Part shown: positions 1-7,321 of the stretch, piece by piece
Layout: the number at the start of each line of letters is the position of its first letter
Position numbering within the stretch: position 1 is the first letter of the stretch
NCBI GenBank assembly: GCA_900550635.1
Contig: URSZ01000104.1
Span: 1 to 8,519 of the forward strand
Direction: 5' to 3'
DNA from: an uncultured Prevotella sp.
GTDB taxonomy: Bacteria; Bacteroidota; Bacteroidia; Bacteroidales; Bacteroidaceae
DNA: 8,519 nucleotides
Made by a program: the position numbers and the translations under genes
The notes under the pieces: generated by a model
Seen by the model: the letters and a program-made list of their open reading frames with translations, nothing else
Databases searched by the model: none
Told to the model about the DNA's origin: nothing

Positions 1-1
1 G

Positions 2-418
2 GCGCGGCTCGACTACCGCAGGACGTGGGACGACGCCTTCCGCAAATACCTGCTCGAGCTTGCGCAAACCAAGCCCGTAGTGGTTTGCGGCGACATGAAC
101 GTGGCGCACAACGAGATAGATCTGAAGAATCCTTCGACAAACCGACGCAATGCCGGTTTTACCGACGAGGAACGCGGAAAGTTCACCCTGCTGCTCGAAA
201 GCGGTTTTACCGATACGTTCCGGTTCTTTTATCCCGACCTTGCCGGGGCGTATTCCTGGTGGAGCTATCGTTTTCATGCGCGAGAGAAGAACGCAGGTTG
301 GCGCATAGATTACTTCCTTGTCTCGGCAGGTTTGCGCGACAAGCTCACGGGCGCGTCGATACACAATGAGATTTTCGGTTCTGACCATTGCCCGGTTGAA
401 CTGGAGCTTTCGCTTTAA
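2..418 (+). CDS. xthA: Exodeoxyribonuclease III, C-terminal part (5' end outside window)
   Basis: This is the last 138 codons of an exonuclease III of the exonuclease-endonuclease-phosphatase fold, about half of the usual 250 residues or so. The reading frame is open from base 2 and ends at TAA 416-418. In the fragment, GDMNVAH lies at residues 30-36; its Asp and Asn match the catalytic D151/N153 pair of the E. coli enzyme. NAGFTDEER, the substrate-contacting YSWWSYR block, GWRIDYFLVS (metal/catalytic Asp) and the terminal GSDHCPVEL (catalytic Asp-His) follow in family order. The family cuts at abasic sites and removes nucleotides from 3' ends in base excision repair, in the cytoplasm. All late motifs are intact, so the gene looks functional. 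The signal-peptide protein encoded just behind it may share its transcript. Confidence 0.95.
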   Translation, partial: ARLDYRRTWDDAFRKYLLELAQTKPVVVCGDMNVAHNEIDLKNPSTNRRNAGFTDEERGKFTLLLESGFTDTFRFFYPDLAGAYSWWSYRFHAREKNAGWRIDYFLVSAGLRDKLTGASIHNEIFGSDHCPVELELSL

Positions 419-445
419 TGCATGCTGGCGAAAAAACGGAAAACA

Positions 446-2476
446 ATGGGATACGTATATAAAAGATTTGCCGCCGCGGGGCGCTTCGTGGCGTTGCTCA
501 TCGTAATATCGGCGTTTGGGGCGGCGATTCCCGTAATGGGCGCTCTGAAGTCCGGGAAAACTTATGTCATCTCGCCCGCAGGCGATAAGTCTAAGGCATT
601 GTTCGTCATGAATTCCTCTATGGAAGACTACGCGCCCGTTGTGTTGTGGACAAATACCGATGTGCCGGCGCAACAGTGGCGTGCGGAGAAAAACGGCGAC
701 GGAACATTCTCGTTCAAGAACATATACACAGGCAAATACCTCGCTTACGGCGACAGCCTTGTGCAGCTCGCGGGCAACGAAAAGGCTCTAAGGTGGAAGC
801 CTGAGCAAGTGGCCGGCGGGGACGACTTATATATAATGCGTCTTGAGGGGAGCGATACCTTCCTACTTGGTGCAGAGGAAAGCAACGACGGGGCACGCCC
901 CCAAATATTGTACGACGTGGAACCGGGATTGTGGCTTTTGAAAGAGACCGAAGCCGCGGAATGCTTTACACCGGCCGTGCGCAACGAGATGACGGCCGCC
1001 TGGCTCGGGCACCACCTTAGGGAACGCGGCACAGGCCTCGCGTCGTTTGGCGACGGAGGCTGGTGGGGCGACGCGGAAATGCTCGAAACAATGCTCGATG
1101 CCTATGAAACGACCGGGAACAAGGAATACCTCGACGTTTTTACAAAGGTGTTCAACTATTTTTACGAGAACGTGGGCGACGACTGGCTCAAACTGGTTTA
1201 CACCGACCGATACAAATGGGTGGGGCACGACTTCAACGACGATGTGATGTGGATGGTAATTGCTTCTGCGAGGGCATACCACCTTACCGGCTTAGACAAG
1301 TACCGCCGTCTCGCAAAAAAGAATTTCGACGCGGTGTACAAGCGTGCATATAACCGTTGGGGAATGTTGCGCTGGGCAATGAAGTCGGGACATCCCAACG
1401 GAACGAACTCCTGTATCCATGGCCCGGCCGAAGTGGCGGCCTGTTATATCGCCCGCAGCCTTGACAGCGGCGAAGAAAGAGAGAAATATTTCGGAATAGC
1501 GCGCGACCTTTACGAAAAACAACGCACATACCTTTTTGTAGAAAGCACAGGACAGGTGCTCGACTGCTTTACCTGGAACGATTCTACCGACAAACCGGAG
1601 AAATACAACCGTTGGGTGTCGACATACAACCAGGGAACAATGCTCGGCGCGGCAATAATGCTTTACAATCGCTATGGCGATGAAAAATACAAGCGTGACG
1701 CCGAGAAGATAGTGGCCTGCACGCGACGCGAACTCTGTGATGAGAACGGAATTGTCAAAGTATGCCAGACTGTGGACGGAGATCTTTGCGGCTTCAAGGG
1801 AATACTAATGCGTTACCTGCGGCGGTACATAGTTGAAATGCGCCATCCGGAGCTTGCTTCCTGGATTGGGAAAAATGCTTTCCATGCTTTCAACAACCGC
1901 AACTCACGTGGAGTGACTTCGTCGGCATGGCTTACGAAATCGGCCGAGGACTGGATTTCGCCAACCGAAAAAGACAAGGACGGCAACTTGAAGAGTTTCT
2001 TAAACCAGCCGTTCGGAAATTCCACGGCCGTTTCTGCTGCCGCAAATTCGCTTCTTGACACGGCTTGCATAGCAAAGGACGCTTATTCGAAGACTTCAGC
2101 GGAGTATTTTGATTACTTGCGCGGAGCGTATTCCGGCCTGGATGAAGACCGTGAAGCGGCTATGGCGTTATGTGCCGGCAATGGTTCGTACTTGGGTTTC
2201 GCGAATGTCGATTTTGGTCGGTTGCCGGCAAAAACGGTAAGGATAAATGTTTCGGGAAACGGGACTGGCGGCGCAAAGATTGAGCTTCGCCTGGACGATT
2301 GCGACGGCAAGTTGGCGGGCATTATAGATGTGCCGGCAGGTGATAAGCTGAAAACTGTGAAAGCAAAGGTTTCTCCGATAACGGGAATGCACCGTGTGTA
2401 TTTTGTGCTTCGTGCTTCGGAAGGTTTCAAGGGTACTGTGGACTTGGATTGGTTCGCTTTCACGGCCGATAAGTAG
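446..2476 (+). CDS. Secreted glycoside hydrolase family 76 protein (putative endo-alpha-1,6-mannanase) with ricin-like and CBM6-like domains
   Basis: Using the ATG at 446 the protein has 676 residues. An in-frame ATG at 422, three bases after the exonuclease stop, would add eight residues; I prefer 446 because A-rich sequence precedes it and the signal peptide is then of normal length. Residues 1-33 form that signal peptide (Lys/Arg, then a hydrophobic run ending VMGA), with no lipobox cysteine. Residues about 36-165 look like a ricin-type beta-trefoil domain (QQW at 76-78). Residues about 174-540 form the GH76 (alpha/alpha)6 domain: adjacent acidic residues D265-D266 in FNDDVMWMVI are the expected catalytic pair, followed by NSCIHGPAEVAA (321-332) and YNQGTMLGA (394 on). 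Residues about 556-674 resemble CBM6 (YLGFANVDFG near the start, DLDWFAF at the end). The family cuts alpha-1,6-mannan backbones such as yeast mannan. The substrate is inferred, and no SusC/SusD partner is present. Confidence 0.88.
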   Translation: MGYVYKRFAAAGRFVALLIVISAFGAAIPVMGALKSGKTYVISPAGDKSKALFVMNSSMEDYAPVVLWTNTDVPAQQWRAEKNGDGTFSFKNIYTGKYLAYGDSLVQLAGNEKALRWKPEQVAGGDDLYIMRLEGSDTFLLGAEESNDGARPQILYDVEPGLWLLKETEAAECFTPAVRNEMTAAWLGHHLRERGTGLASFGDGGWWGDAEMLETMLDAYETTGNKEYLDVFTKVFNYFYENVGDDWLKLVYTDRYKWVGHDFNDDVMWMVIASARAYHLTGLDKYRRLAKKNFDAVYKRAYNRWGMLRWAMKSGHPNGTNSCIHGPAEVAACYIARSLDSGEEREKYFGIARDLYEKQRTYLFVESTGQVLDCFTWNDSTDKPEKYNRWVSTYNQGTMLGAAIMLYNRYGDEKYKRDAEKIVACTRRELCDENGIVKVCQTVDGDLCGFKGILMRYLRRYIVEMRHPELASWIGKNAFHAFNNRNSRGVTSSAWLTKSAEDWISPTEKDKDGNLKSFLNQPFGNSTAVSAAANSLLDTACIAKDAYSKTSAEYFDYLRGAYSGLDEDREAAMALCAGNGSYLGFANVDFGRLPAKTVRINVSGNGTGGAKIELRLDDCDGKLAGIIDVPAGDKLKTVKAKVSPITGMHRVYFVLRASEGFKGTVDLDWFAFTADK

Positions 2477-2526
2477 GACGGTCCGCCTTTTTGCCGTGCA
2501 TGCGGGTAGTTTCCTGCAACGTTAAT

Positions 2527-2566
2527 AATCAAGCCTGACATATATACTAATATGTCAGGCTTGATT
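2527..2566. terminator. Hairpin between convergent genes, probable bidirectional terminator
   Basis: Two perfect 17-base arms (2527-2543 and 2550-2566) flank a six-base loop ATACTA. It lies 50 bases after the GH76 stop and 53 bases before the nuclease stop, between two convergent genes, which is the usual place for a shared terminator. The T-richness after the plus-strand arm is modest and there is no clean T tract, so termination is inferred mainly from position and stem strength. The inner part of the stem (GACATAT paired with ATATGTC) resembles the palindromes at 3662 and 7619. The rest of the 2477-2619 gap shows nothing else recognisable. Confidence 0.75.
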
Positions 2567-2619
2567 TATGTTATGAAGTTGAATTTAGTGCAGGAGTGGT
2601 AATGTTCGGGGCCGTGTTT

Positions 2620-3393
2620 CTATCCGAACAACTCGTTGAGTACCCGAGCCAGGCGGTAGCCGGCTTTCAGTATCTGTTTTTCGGCCAGTTCGATGTTGGC
2701 GTTCAGGTAGTCGGGCCCGAGTTCATCGTCGGGTTTTACTATGTCGTAAAGGTAACGGCAGTCAACGGCCGTTTCGTGAAACCATTCGCGTGGTGTTCCG
2801 GCGGCAATCTTTGCTTTTTCTTCTTTGCTGCAACGGTCGAGCTGCTGTTGCCATTCGGTGTAATGCCAGCGATGTTTCTCATTGATTAGGCGTGAATCCC
2901 ACAAGGCGTGGTACGTAGTCTTCTTTCCGAAAAACTTAACGTTGAACCAGATGTTCAAGCCTGTATAATCTACATGTACGGGGCAGTGCATGTCGCCCAC
3001 GATGTGGATGATGTATTTAAGCCTTACGGCCACGGTGGAGTCGTCGAGGTTCTTATAGTTTTTCAACATCTCGATTGACTCTTCCAAGGCCGACACGGCG
3101 TCTCCCTTAGGACTCTTTACCGCGTCGGTGTAATAAAGGTTCTTGTCCACACGTGCCATGTGCCATACGGTAGTGTGCTTGTATGGCGGTGTGTCGCGGT
3201 AATAATCCATCCACGACGCGTAATACACAATGGAGTGGTTGCCGAGGTATTTCTCGATTGTTTTCTTGGCCTTTTTGTTAAGGTTGCACTCTGCTATGTA
3301 AGCCACTGCGTCGTGCCCTTCGTTGCCCCAGCCGTAGGCGTTATGAGAGAATAGCCAGGCCAGCGCGATAGTGAGTAACAGAATCTTTTTCAT
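2620..3393 (-). CDS. Secreted S1/P1-type zinc-dependent nuclease
   Basis: This 257-residue protein has a signal peptide (MKKILLLTIALAWLFSHNAYG), and the mature chain would begin at W22. In the S1/P1 family the N-terminal Trp is itself a zinc ligand, which fits this cleavage point. All nine expected ligands can be placed: W22, H27 (WGNEGH), D63 (ASWMD), H78 (WHMARVD), H130, D134 and H140 (HIVGDMHCPVH), and H162 and D166 (HALWD). The family hydrolyses single-stranded DNA and RNA with a three-zinc centre. The protein is probably periplasmic or exported, for nucleic-acid scavenging. Its length matches bacterial members, and it ends convergent to the GH76 gene. The block between H140 and H162 (TGLNIWFNVKFFG) departs from the common GGND version, so substrate preference is uncertain. 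A promoter match lies about 40 bases upstream. Confidence 0.93.
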   Translation of the reverse strand: MKKILLLTIALAWLFSHNAYGWGNEGHDAVAYIAECNLNKKAKKTIEKYLGNHSIVYYASWMDYYRDTPPYKHTTVWHMARVDKNLYYTDAVKSPKGDAVSALEESIEMLKNYKNLDDSTVAVRLKYIIHIVGDMHCPVHVDYTGLNIWFNVKFFGKKTTYHALWDSRLINEKHRWHYTEWQQQLDRCSKEEKAKIAAGTPREWFHETAVDCRYLYDIVKPDDELGPDYLNANIELAEKQILKAGYRLARVLNELFG

Positions 3394-3430
3394 TGTGTGT
3401 TTATTTTGTAGAAAGGTATGTTTATGTTTA

Positions 3431-3462
3431 CAAAGATATTGAATGGCATTAAAACGAACGAA
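3431..3462 (-). promoter_or_regulatory. Predicted promoter of the S1/P1 nuclease gene
   Basis: On the minus strand TATCTTTG (3438-3431) matches the Bacteroidales -7 consensus TAnnTTTG exactly. Twenty bases upstream is TTCG (3462-3459), a three-of-four match to the -33 element TTTG. Transcription would start near 3424, giving a leader of about 30 bases before the ATG at 3393. The assignment rests on the consensus match and position only. Confidence 0.6.
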
Positions 3463-3661
3463 TGCAGGAAAGCGAAATATTTAATAAGTTTTAGGAAAGA
3501 TAGTGTTAAGCCGAATGGCGGTTCGCTTGAACGGAGGCAGACAATAATTGCGGAAAAAACAGTAGCGCAAAAAGCGAAATTTTCCATAGAAAAAATGAAA
3601 ACTGATTTTCAGCGCGTAAACCCCACATGGGAGCAAATAAAAAATACAAGGCACATAATTC
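3463..3661. other. Intergenic stretch with no gene recognised
   Basis: AT-rich DNA upstream of the nuclease promoter. It is open in one plus-strand frame and two overlapping minus-strand frames, but none of these gives a recognisable protein or has a promoter match, and one runs through the nuclease promoter. Two similar short stretches (AAAGCGAAATATTT near 3469 and AAAAGCGAAATTTT near 3572) are visible. I see no RNA family here. Confidence 0.5.
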
Positions 3662-3703
3662 AAAATATGTCTGACATATTTTAAAATATCTCAGACATAT
3701 TTT
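3662..3703. repeat. Tandem 21-bp palindromes, copy A
   Basis: Bases 3662-3682 form a perfect odd palindrome: AAAATATGTC, one central base (T), then GACATATTTT. It is directly followed by a second version (3683-3703) with central base A and one change in its left arm (AAAATATCTC). The two halves are also reverse complements of each other at 20 of 21 positions, so the whole can form one long stem. It lies between the cdsA terminator and the nuclease promoter. The same architecture recurs at 7619-7660. Function is unknown: a terminator, a protein-binding site or a dispersed repeat are all possible. Confidence 0.8.
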
Positions 3704-3748
3704 TCCGCCTCTGAAAACCCGTTTGAAATCCGGGGCAAAAAAGCGGAC

Positions 3749-3776
3749 AAAAAAGACGGCCTGAAAAAGCCGTCTT
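3749..3776 (-). terminator. Rho-independent terminator of the rsfS-ftsH-cdsA operon
   Basis: Read on the minus strand, AAGACGGC and GCCGTCTT form a perfect eight-base stem around an eight-base loop, and the hairpin runs straight into six T residues (A run at 3749-3754 on the plus strand). It begins 50 bases after the cdsA stop. The GC-rich stem plus T tract is the classical intrinsic terminator form. Confidence 0.88.
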
Positions 3777-3825
3777 CCATGTATGTTTCCCGGTGCGCTT
3801 TTGCTTGGCGCAAAAGGTTGGCTGT

Positions 3826-4680
3826 TTACATTATTTCGAGTGTGTACAAATACAACACTACGGCCGGGATGGCCAGCAGCGAGCTGTCGAAACGGTCGAG
3901 CACTCCGCCATGTCCGGGCAGGAAGCGGCCGCTGTCCTTTACCCCGAGGTTACGCTTCAAAAGGCTTTCGACCAGGTCGCCCCACGTGCCGAACACCACT
4001 ACCACCAGCGCCATGCCCACCCATTGCACAGGAGGCATGAACGTAAAGTAGCGCGACATTATAACGGCCGCTATAACGGTTACAAGGCCGCCGCCTATGC
4101 TTCCTATCCACGATTTGTGCGGGCTTACGGAGGGGAACAGTTTGAACGGCACGAAGCGTTGCAGCATGCTGCCGAAGCAGTATGCACCCATGTCGTTGGT
4201 CCAAAGGAATATCATCAGCCCGAGCGGCAGCGCGGGAATGTATGCCAGTCCCGACATGCCGTCAACGCCGCTTTGCATACGGAATGCCAGTACGTTCATC
4301 AGCGCGAACGGAAGGGCTATGTACAACTGCGAGGCAAAGGCGAAGGCCCAGTTTTCCAGCGAGCGCGGCGAGCGCATGTAAAGCCCGCTAATGAGCAGGT
4401 ACATAAGCGTTATGAGGTAGGGAATGAATATTGCCGCTCCCGACGCACCCGTGCAGAACGCCATCATTGCAAGGTACAGGTACAAGCCGGCGGCGGTGCT
4501 TATCAGTCTGTTGACTTGCAGTTCCCTCTTGTTGTTTACAAGCGTGCAGAACTCCCACACCGCAAGCGCCGTTATTATTCCGAAAAGGACTATAAAGGTC
4601 TTGGCGTCGTAAAGGATTGCTCCTACCATTACGGCCACGAAGAATATGCCTGAAACGGTGCGGGTTATCAGATTGTTCAT
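3826..4680 (-). CDS. cdsA: Phosphatidate cytidylyltransferase (CDP-diacylglycerol synthase)
   Basis: This 284-residue integral membrane protein has about seven or eight hydrophobic segments. The family makes CDP-diacylglycerol from phosphatidic acid and CTP, the branch point for phosphatidylethanolamine and the anionic phospholipids, in the inner membrane. The family signature is complete at residues 239-265: SLLKR, then KDSGRFLPGHGG (249-259 region), then LDRFD. Upstream conserved blocks are also present: WTNDMGAYCFG (160-170) and KLFPSVSPHKSW (180-191). Length is normal. The ATG at 4680 lies eight bases after the ftsH stop, so the gene is almost certainly co-transcribed as the last gene of rsfS-ftsH-cdsA; a strong terminator follows 50 bases after its stop. 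Confidence 0.96.
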   Translation of the reverse strand: MNNLITRTVSGIFFVAVMVGAILYDAKTFIVLFGIITALAVWEFCTLVNNKRELQVNRLISTAAGLYLYLAMMAFCTGASGAAIFIPYLITLMYLLISGLYMRSPRSLENWAFAFASQLYIALPFALMNVLAFRMQSGVDGMSGLAYIPALPLGLMIFLWTNDMGAYCFGSMLQRFVPFKLFPSVSPHKSWIGSIGGGLVTVIAAVIMSRYFTFMPPVQWVGMALVVVVFGTWGDLVESLLKRNLGVKDSGRFLPGHGGVLDRFDSSLLAIPAVVLYLYTLEIM

Positions 4681-4688
4681 TTCTTGTG

Positions 4689-6767
4689 TTATTGCTTTTC
4701 TGTGTTGTTGCCGTCGTTCTGTGAGGCCTTGCTCTCGTCGGCCGGCTTGTTTTCCCCGGTAGTGCTTGCAGCCTTTTCAGCCGGTTGCATTTCCGGTTCG
4801 TCCGCTGCCGCGTTTTCTTCGTTGGCAGGGACGTTTTCCTTATTGGCGTTTACAGCCTTTTCCTCTTCCTGTAATATCTCGTCTGCGCGGCTCAACCACG
4901 GGCGTTTTCCGAATATCTTCTCTACGTCTTCGGCAAAGATAACCTCGCGTTCTTCCAGCACTTTTGCCAGTGTTGCATGGCCTTCCTTGTGCTCGAGCAA
5001 CAGGTTCTTGGCGCGCTCGTACTGACGGTTTACAAGGTTGCGAACTTCGGCGTCGATTGTTTCGGATGTCTTTTCGGAGTAAGGCTTGTTGAACTGGTAT
5101 TCCTGGTTGTTGTAATAGCAGAGGTTATACAGTTTTTCGCTCATGCCAAGGTATGCCACCATACCGTATGCACGTTTCGTCACAGTCTCGAGGTCGTTGA
5201 GCGCTCCGGTAGATATGTGCCCCGAGAACAGTTCCTCTGCTGCACGTCCGCCCAATGTGGCGCATATTTCGTCTTCCATCTGCTCTTTTGTGGTAATGTT
5301 TCTTTCTTCGGGAAGATACCACGCAGCGCCTAACGCCTGCCCGCGCGGCACTATGGTTACTTTTACGAGCGGGCTGGCATATTGCAGGAACCATGATATG
5401 GTTGCGTGGCCGGCTTCGTGAAGTGCGATGGTATGTTTCTCGTCCTGCGTCATTACTTTGGTTTTCTTTTCCAGTCCTCCGATAATGCGGTCTACCGCCG
5501 AAAGGAAATCCTGCATTCCTACTGCCGGTTTGTCGTGGCGTGCGGCTATAAGTGCGGCCTCGTTGCAGACGTTTGCTATGTCGGCTCCCGAGAATCCGGG
5601 CGTTTGTCGCGCCATAAGGTCCACGTCAACGGTCTTGTCCATTTTTAGCGGCTTCATGTGCACGAGGAATATGGATTTGCGTTCGTTCAGGTCTGGAAGG
5701 TCTACGTGTATCTGCCGGTCGAATCGTCCTGCGCGCAACAATGCCTTGTCGAGAATGTCGACGCGGTTTGTTGCAGCCAGCACTATTACGCCCGAGTTCG
5801 TTCCGAAACCGTCCATCTCGGTGAGCAGCTGGTTGAGTGTGTTTTCGCGCTCGTCGTTGCCGCCCATCGACGGGTTCTTTCCGCGGGCGCGGCCCACGGC
5901 GTCTATTTCGTCGATGAATATAATGGAGGGTGCTTTTTCTTTTGCCTGGCGGAAAAGATCGCGCACGCGGCTGGCGCCAACGCCTACGAACATTTCAACG
6001 AAGTCGCTGCCCGAAATAGAGAAGAATGGCACGTCGGCCTCGCCTGCCACGGCTTTGGCGAGGAGGGTCTTGCCTGTTCCCGGAGGGCCTACGAGCAGTG
6101 CGCCTTTGGGAATCTTTCCGCCGAGGTCGGTGTACTTTTGCGGGTTTTTGAGGAACTCTACTATTTCCTGCACTTCGCGTTTTGCGCCTTCCTGGCCGGC
6201 TACGTCTTTGAACGTGATGTGCGTGCCTGAGCTTTTCTCGAACAGTTGCGCCTTGCTTTTGCCTACGCTGAAAACGCCTCCTCCGGCAGAGCCTCCGCCG
6301 CTCATCCTGCGCATGAAGAAGAGCCACAGGCCTACGAGCAGGATTATGGGAAGTATGTTTATAAGTATTGTCCAAAGCATTCCCGACTCTTGTACGTATG
6401 ATACCTTGCCTTTGAAATGCCCGGCTTTTGTTTCTGCGTCAACGAAGTCTTCTACTTTGTCGACCGAGGGGTATTTTGTCGATACGGTGGGCGACTTTCC
6501 TGTTGTAGTGGTGCTTTGTTTGAAGACGTCGCGTATGTGTTTGCCGTCTACAAACATCACAACCGTGCCGTCGCCCTTGTTTACTTCGAGGCTTTTTGCG
6601 TAGCCTTTGGTTATGTATGTTTTGAATGTGGTATAGTCTACCTCTTTATTTATGCTGTTACGCCCTTTGCCGGTGAAGAACAGCACGGCGAGCACACCTA
6701 TTATTATTGCGTACACCCAGTTCAGGTTGAACTTGGGCATGTTCATTTGCGGTTTCTGTTCAGCCAT
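4689..6767 (-). CDS. ftsH: ATP-dependent zinc metalloprotease FtsH
   Basis: This 692-residue AAA+ protease is anchored in the inner membrane and degrades misfolded or regulated membrane and cytosolic proteins as a hexamer. Domain order is standard: TM1 (about 16-33), a periplasmic region (34-128), TM2 (131-151), the AAA module with Walker A GPPGTGKT (227-234), pore loop MFVGVG (259-264), Walker B IIFIDE (282-287) and second region of homology with arginines around 345-351, then the M41 peptidase with HEAGH (450-454) and third zinc ligand D525 in LNDLETVT. After about residue 635 comes a hydrophilic tail of nearly 60 residues rich in Ala, Glu, Asn and Lys, with no recognisable domain. Nine bases separate it from rsfS and eight from cdsA. 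Nothing catalytic is missing. Confidence 0.98.
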   Translation of the reverse strand: MAEQKPQMNMPKFNLNWVYAIIIGVLAVLFFTGKGRNSINKEVDYTTFKTYITKGYAKSLEVNKGDGTVVMFVDGKHIRDVFKQSTTTTGKSPTVSTKYPSVDKVEDFVDAETKAGHFKGKVSYVQESGMLWTILINILPIILLVGLWLFFMRRMSGGGSAGGGVFSVGKSKAQLFEKSSGTHITFKDVAGQEGAKREVQEIVEFLKNPQKYTDLGGKIPKGALLVGPPGTGKTLLAKAVAGEADVPFFSISGSDFVEMFVGVGASRVRDLFRQAKEKAPSIIFIDEIDAVGRARGKNPSMGGNDERENTLNQLLTEMDGFGTNSGVIVLAATNRVDILDKALLRAGRFDRQIHVDLPDLNERKSIFLVHMKPLKMDKTVDVDLMARQTPGFSGADIANVCNEAALIAARHDKPAVGMQDFLSAVDRIIGGLEKKTKVMTQDEKHTIALHEAGHATISWFLQYASPLVKVTIVPRGQALGAAWYLPEERNITTKEQMEDEICATLGGRAAEELFSGHISTGALNDLETVTKRAYGMVAYLGMSEKLYNLCYYNNQEYQFNKPYSEKTSETIDAEVRNLVNRQYERAKNLLLEHKEGHATLAKVLEEREVIFAEDVEKIFGKRPWLSRADEILQEEEKAVNANKENVPANEENAAADEPEMQPAEKAASTTGENKPADESKASQNDGNNTEKQ

Positions 6768-6776
6768 GGTGTAGTG

Positions 6777-7136
6777 TTATTCGGAGTCGGGTATATGGGT
6801 TAGTTCTGCGTCGGCCCACAGGTGTTCAAGGTCGTAGAACTCTCTTTCCTGGGGCTGGAAGATGTGTACGAATATATCGCCGTAGTCCATGGCCACCCAC
6901 AACGAACTTTGAAGCCCTGATACGGTGTATGGCTTGACGCCGAGGTCTTTCAGCGCCTTTTCGCCGACAGACTGTGCTATCGCGCTTACCTGGTTGGCCG
7001 AGTTGCCCTGGCATATTACGAAATACCGGCATACGCGCGACTCTATTTTTTCCATGTCTACGATTACGATGTTACTCCCTTTTTTCTCCTGGATTCCTTC
7101 GATAATGTTGTTTACCAGCTTTTTTGTTTCGTCCAT
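6777..7136 (-). CDS. rsfS: Ribosome silencing factor RsfS (YbeB/Iojap family)
   Basis: With the ATG at 7136 the protein has 119 residues, normal for the family. RsfS binds ribosomal protein uL14 on the large subunit and blocks subunit joining, lowering translation when nutrients are short. Recognisable blocks are SRVCRYFVICQGNSANQV (usually C-D-Y-F-V-I), VSGLQSSLWVAMDYGDIFVHIF and FYDLEHLWADAEL. An upstream in-frame TTG at 7160 would add eight residues, but it lies inside the best promoter -7 match (7158-7165), and transcription would start downstream of it, so ATG 7136 is preferred. The Arg in place of the usual Asp in CRYFVI is a small departure. First gene of the rsfS-ftsH-cdsA operon; its stop is nine bases before ftsH. 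Confidence 0.95.
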   Translation of the reverse strand: MDETKKLVNNIIEGIQEKKGSNIVIVDMEKIESRVCRYFVICQGNSANQVSAIAQSVGEKALKDLGVKPYTVSGLQSSLWVAMDYGDIFVHIFQPQEREFYDLEHLWADAELTHIPDSE

Positions 7137-7157
7137 ATAATAAATGAAATTTCTGCG

Positions 7158-7165
7158 CAAAGTTA
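7158..7165 (-). promoter_or_regulatory. Predicted promoter -7 element of the rsfS-ftsH-cdsA operon
   Basis: On the minus strand TAACTTTG matches TAnnTTTG exactly. No good -33 TTTG lies 19-20 bases upstream, so the promoter looks one-sided or weak. Transcription would start near 7151, leaving a leader of only about 15 bases before the rsfS ATG at 7136. Confidence 0.5.
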
Positions 7166-7260
7166 TGAGTTTTTGTTGACATACTGCTTTCGGATTTCCT
7201 AAATGTTCTTTAATGTGAGCGTGCGGTTGTAAAATATCTGAAAGATTTCTTGCATTTTGC

Positions 7261-7291
7261 TTTGTTGTATCGTAAAAAGTTTTTACTTTTG
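7261..7291 (+). promoter_or_regulatory. Predicted promoter of tRNA-Gln
   Basis: TTTG at 7261-7264, a 19-base spacer and TACTTTTG at 7284-7291 match both elements of the Bacteroidales housekeeping consensus exactly. Transcription would start near 7298, about 24 bases before the mature tRNA 5' end. It is divergent from the rsfS promoter, with about 95 bases between the two -7 boxes. Confidence 0.75.
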
Positions 7292-7321
7292 CAGCGTTTT
7301 AAGGACATAGCTTTACGTTAT

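Noticed and set aside
3390..3587. Hydrophobic 65-residue minus-strand frame ahead of the nuclease gene
   Set aside because: It passes through the nuclease promoter match and overlaps the nuclease start; its hydrophobicity follows from T-rich sequence.
3418..3684. Possible 88-residue plus-strand gene in the spacer upstream of the nuclease
   Set aside because: It starts inside the predicted minus-strand promoter region, runs into the double palindrome, has no promoter match and resembles no protein I know. AT-rich chance frame is more likely.
3662..3703. Double palindromes as part of a CRISPR array or insertion sequence ends
   Set aside because: There are no regularly spaced repeats with unique spacers, no transposase between the copies, and the DNA between them is a conserved housekeeping operon.
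3793..4653. Open frame of 286 codons antisense to cdsA
   Set aside because: It mirrors the cdsA reading frame and has the His/Tyr/Arg/Ala-rich composition of a shadow frame, with no membrane or enzyme motif.
5428..6603. Long open frame (391 codons) antisense to ftsH
   Set aside because: It lies wholly opposite a gene with complete FtsH motifs, is rich in Ser, Arg and Pro as expected from the codon bias of the other strand, and has no promoter match or recognisable domain.
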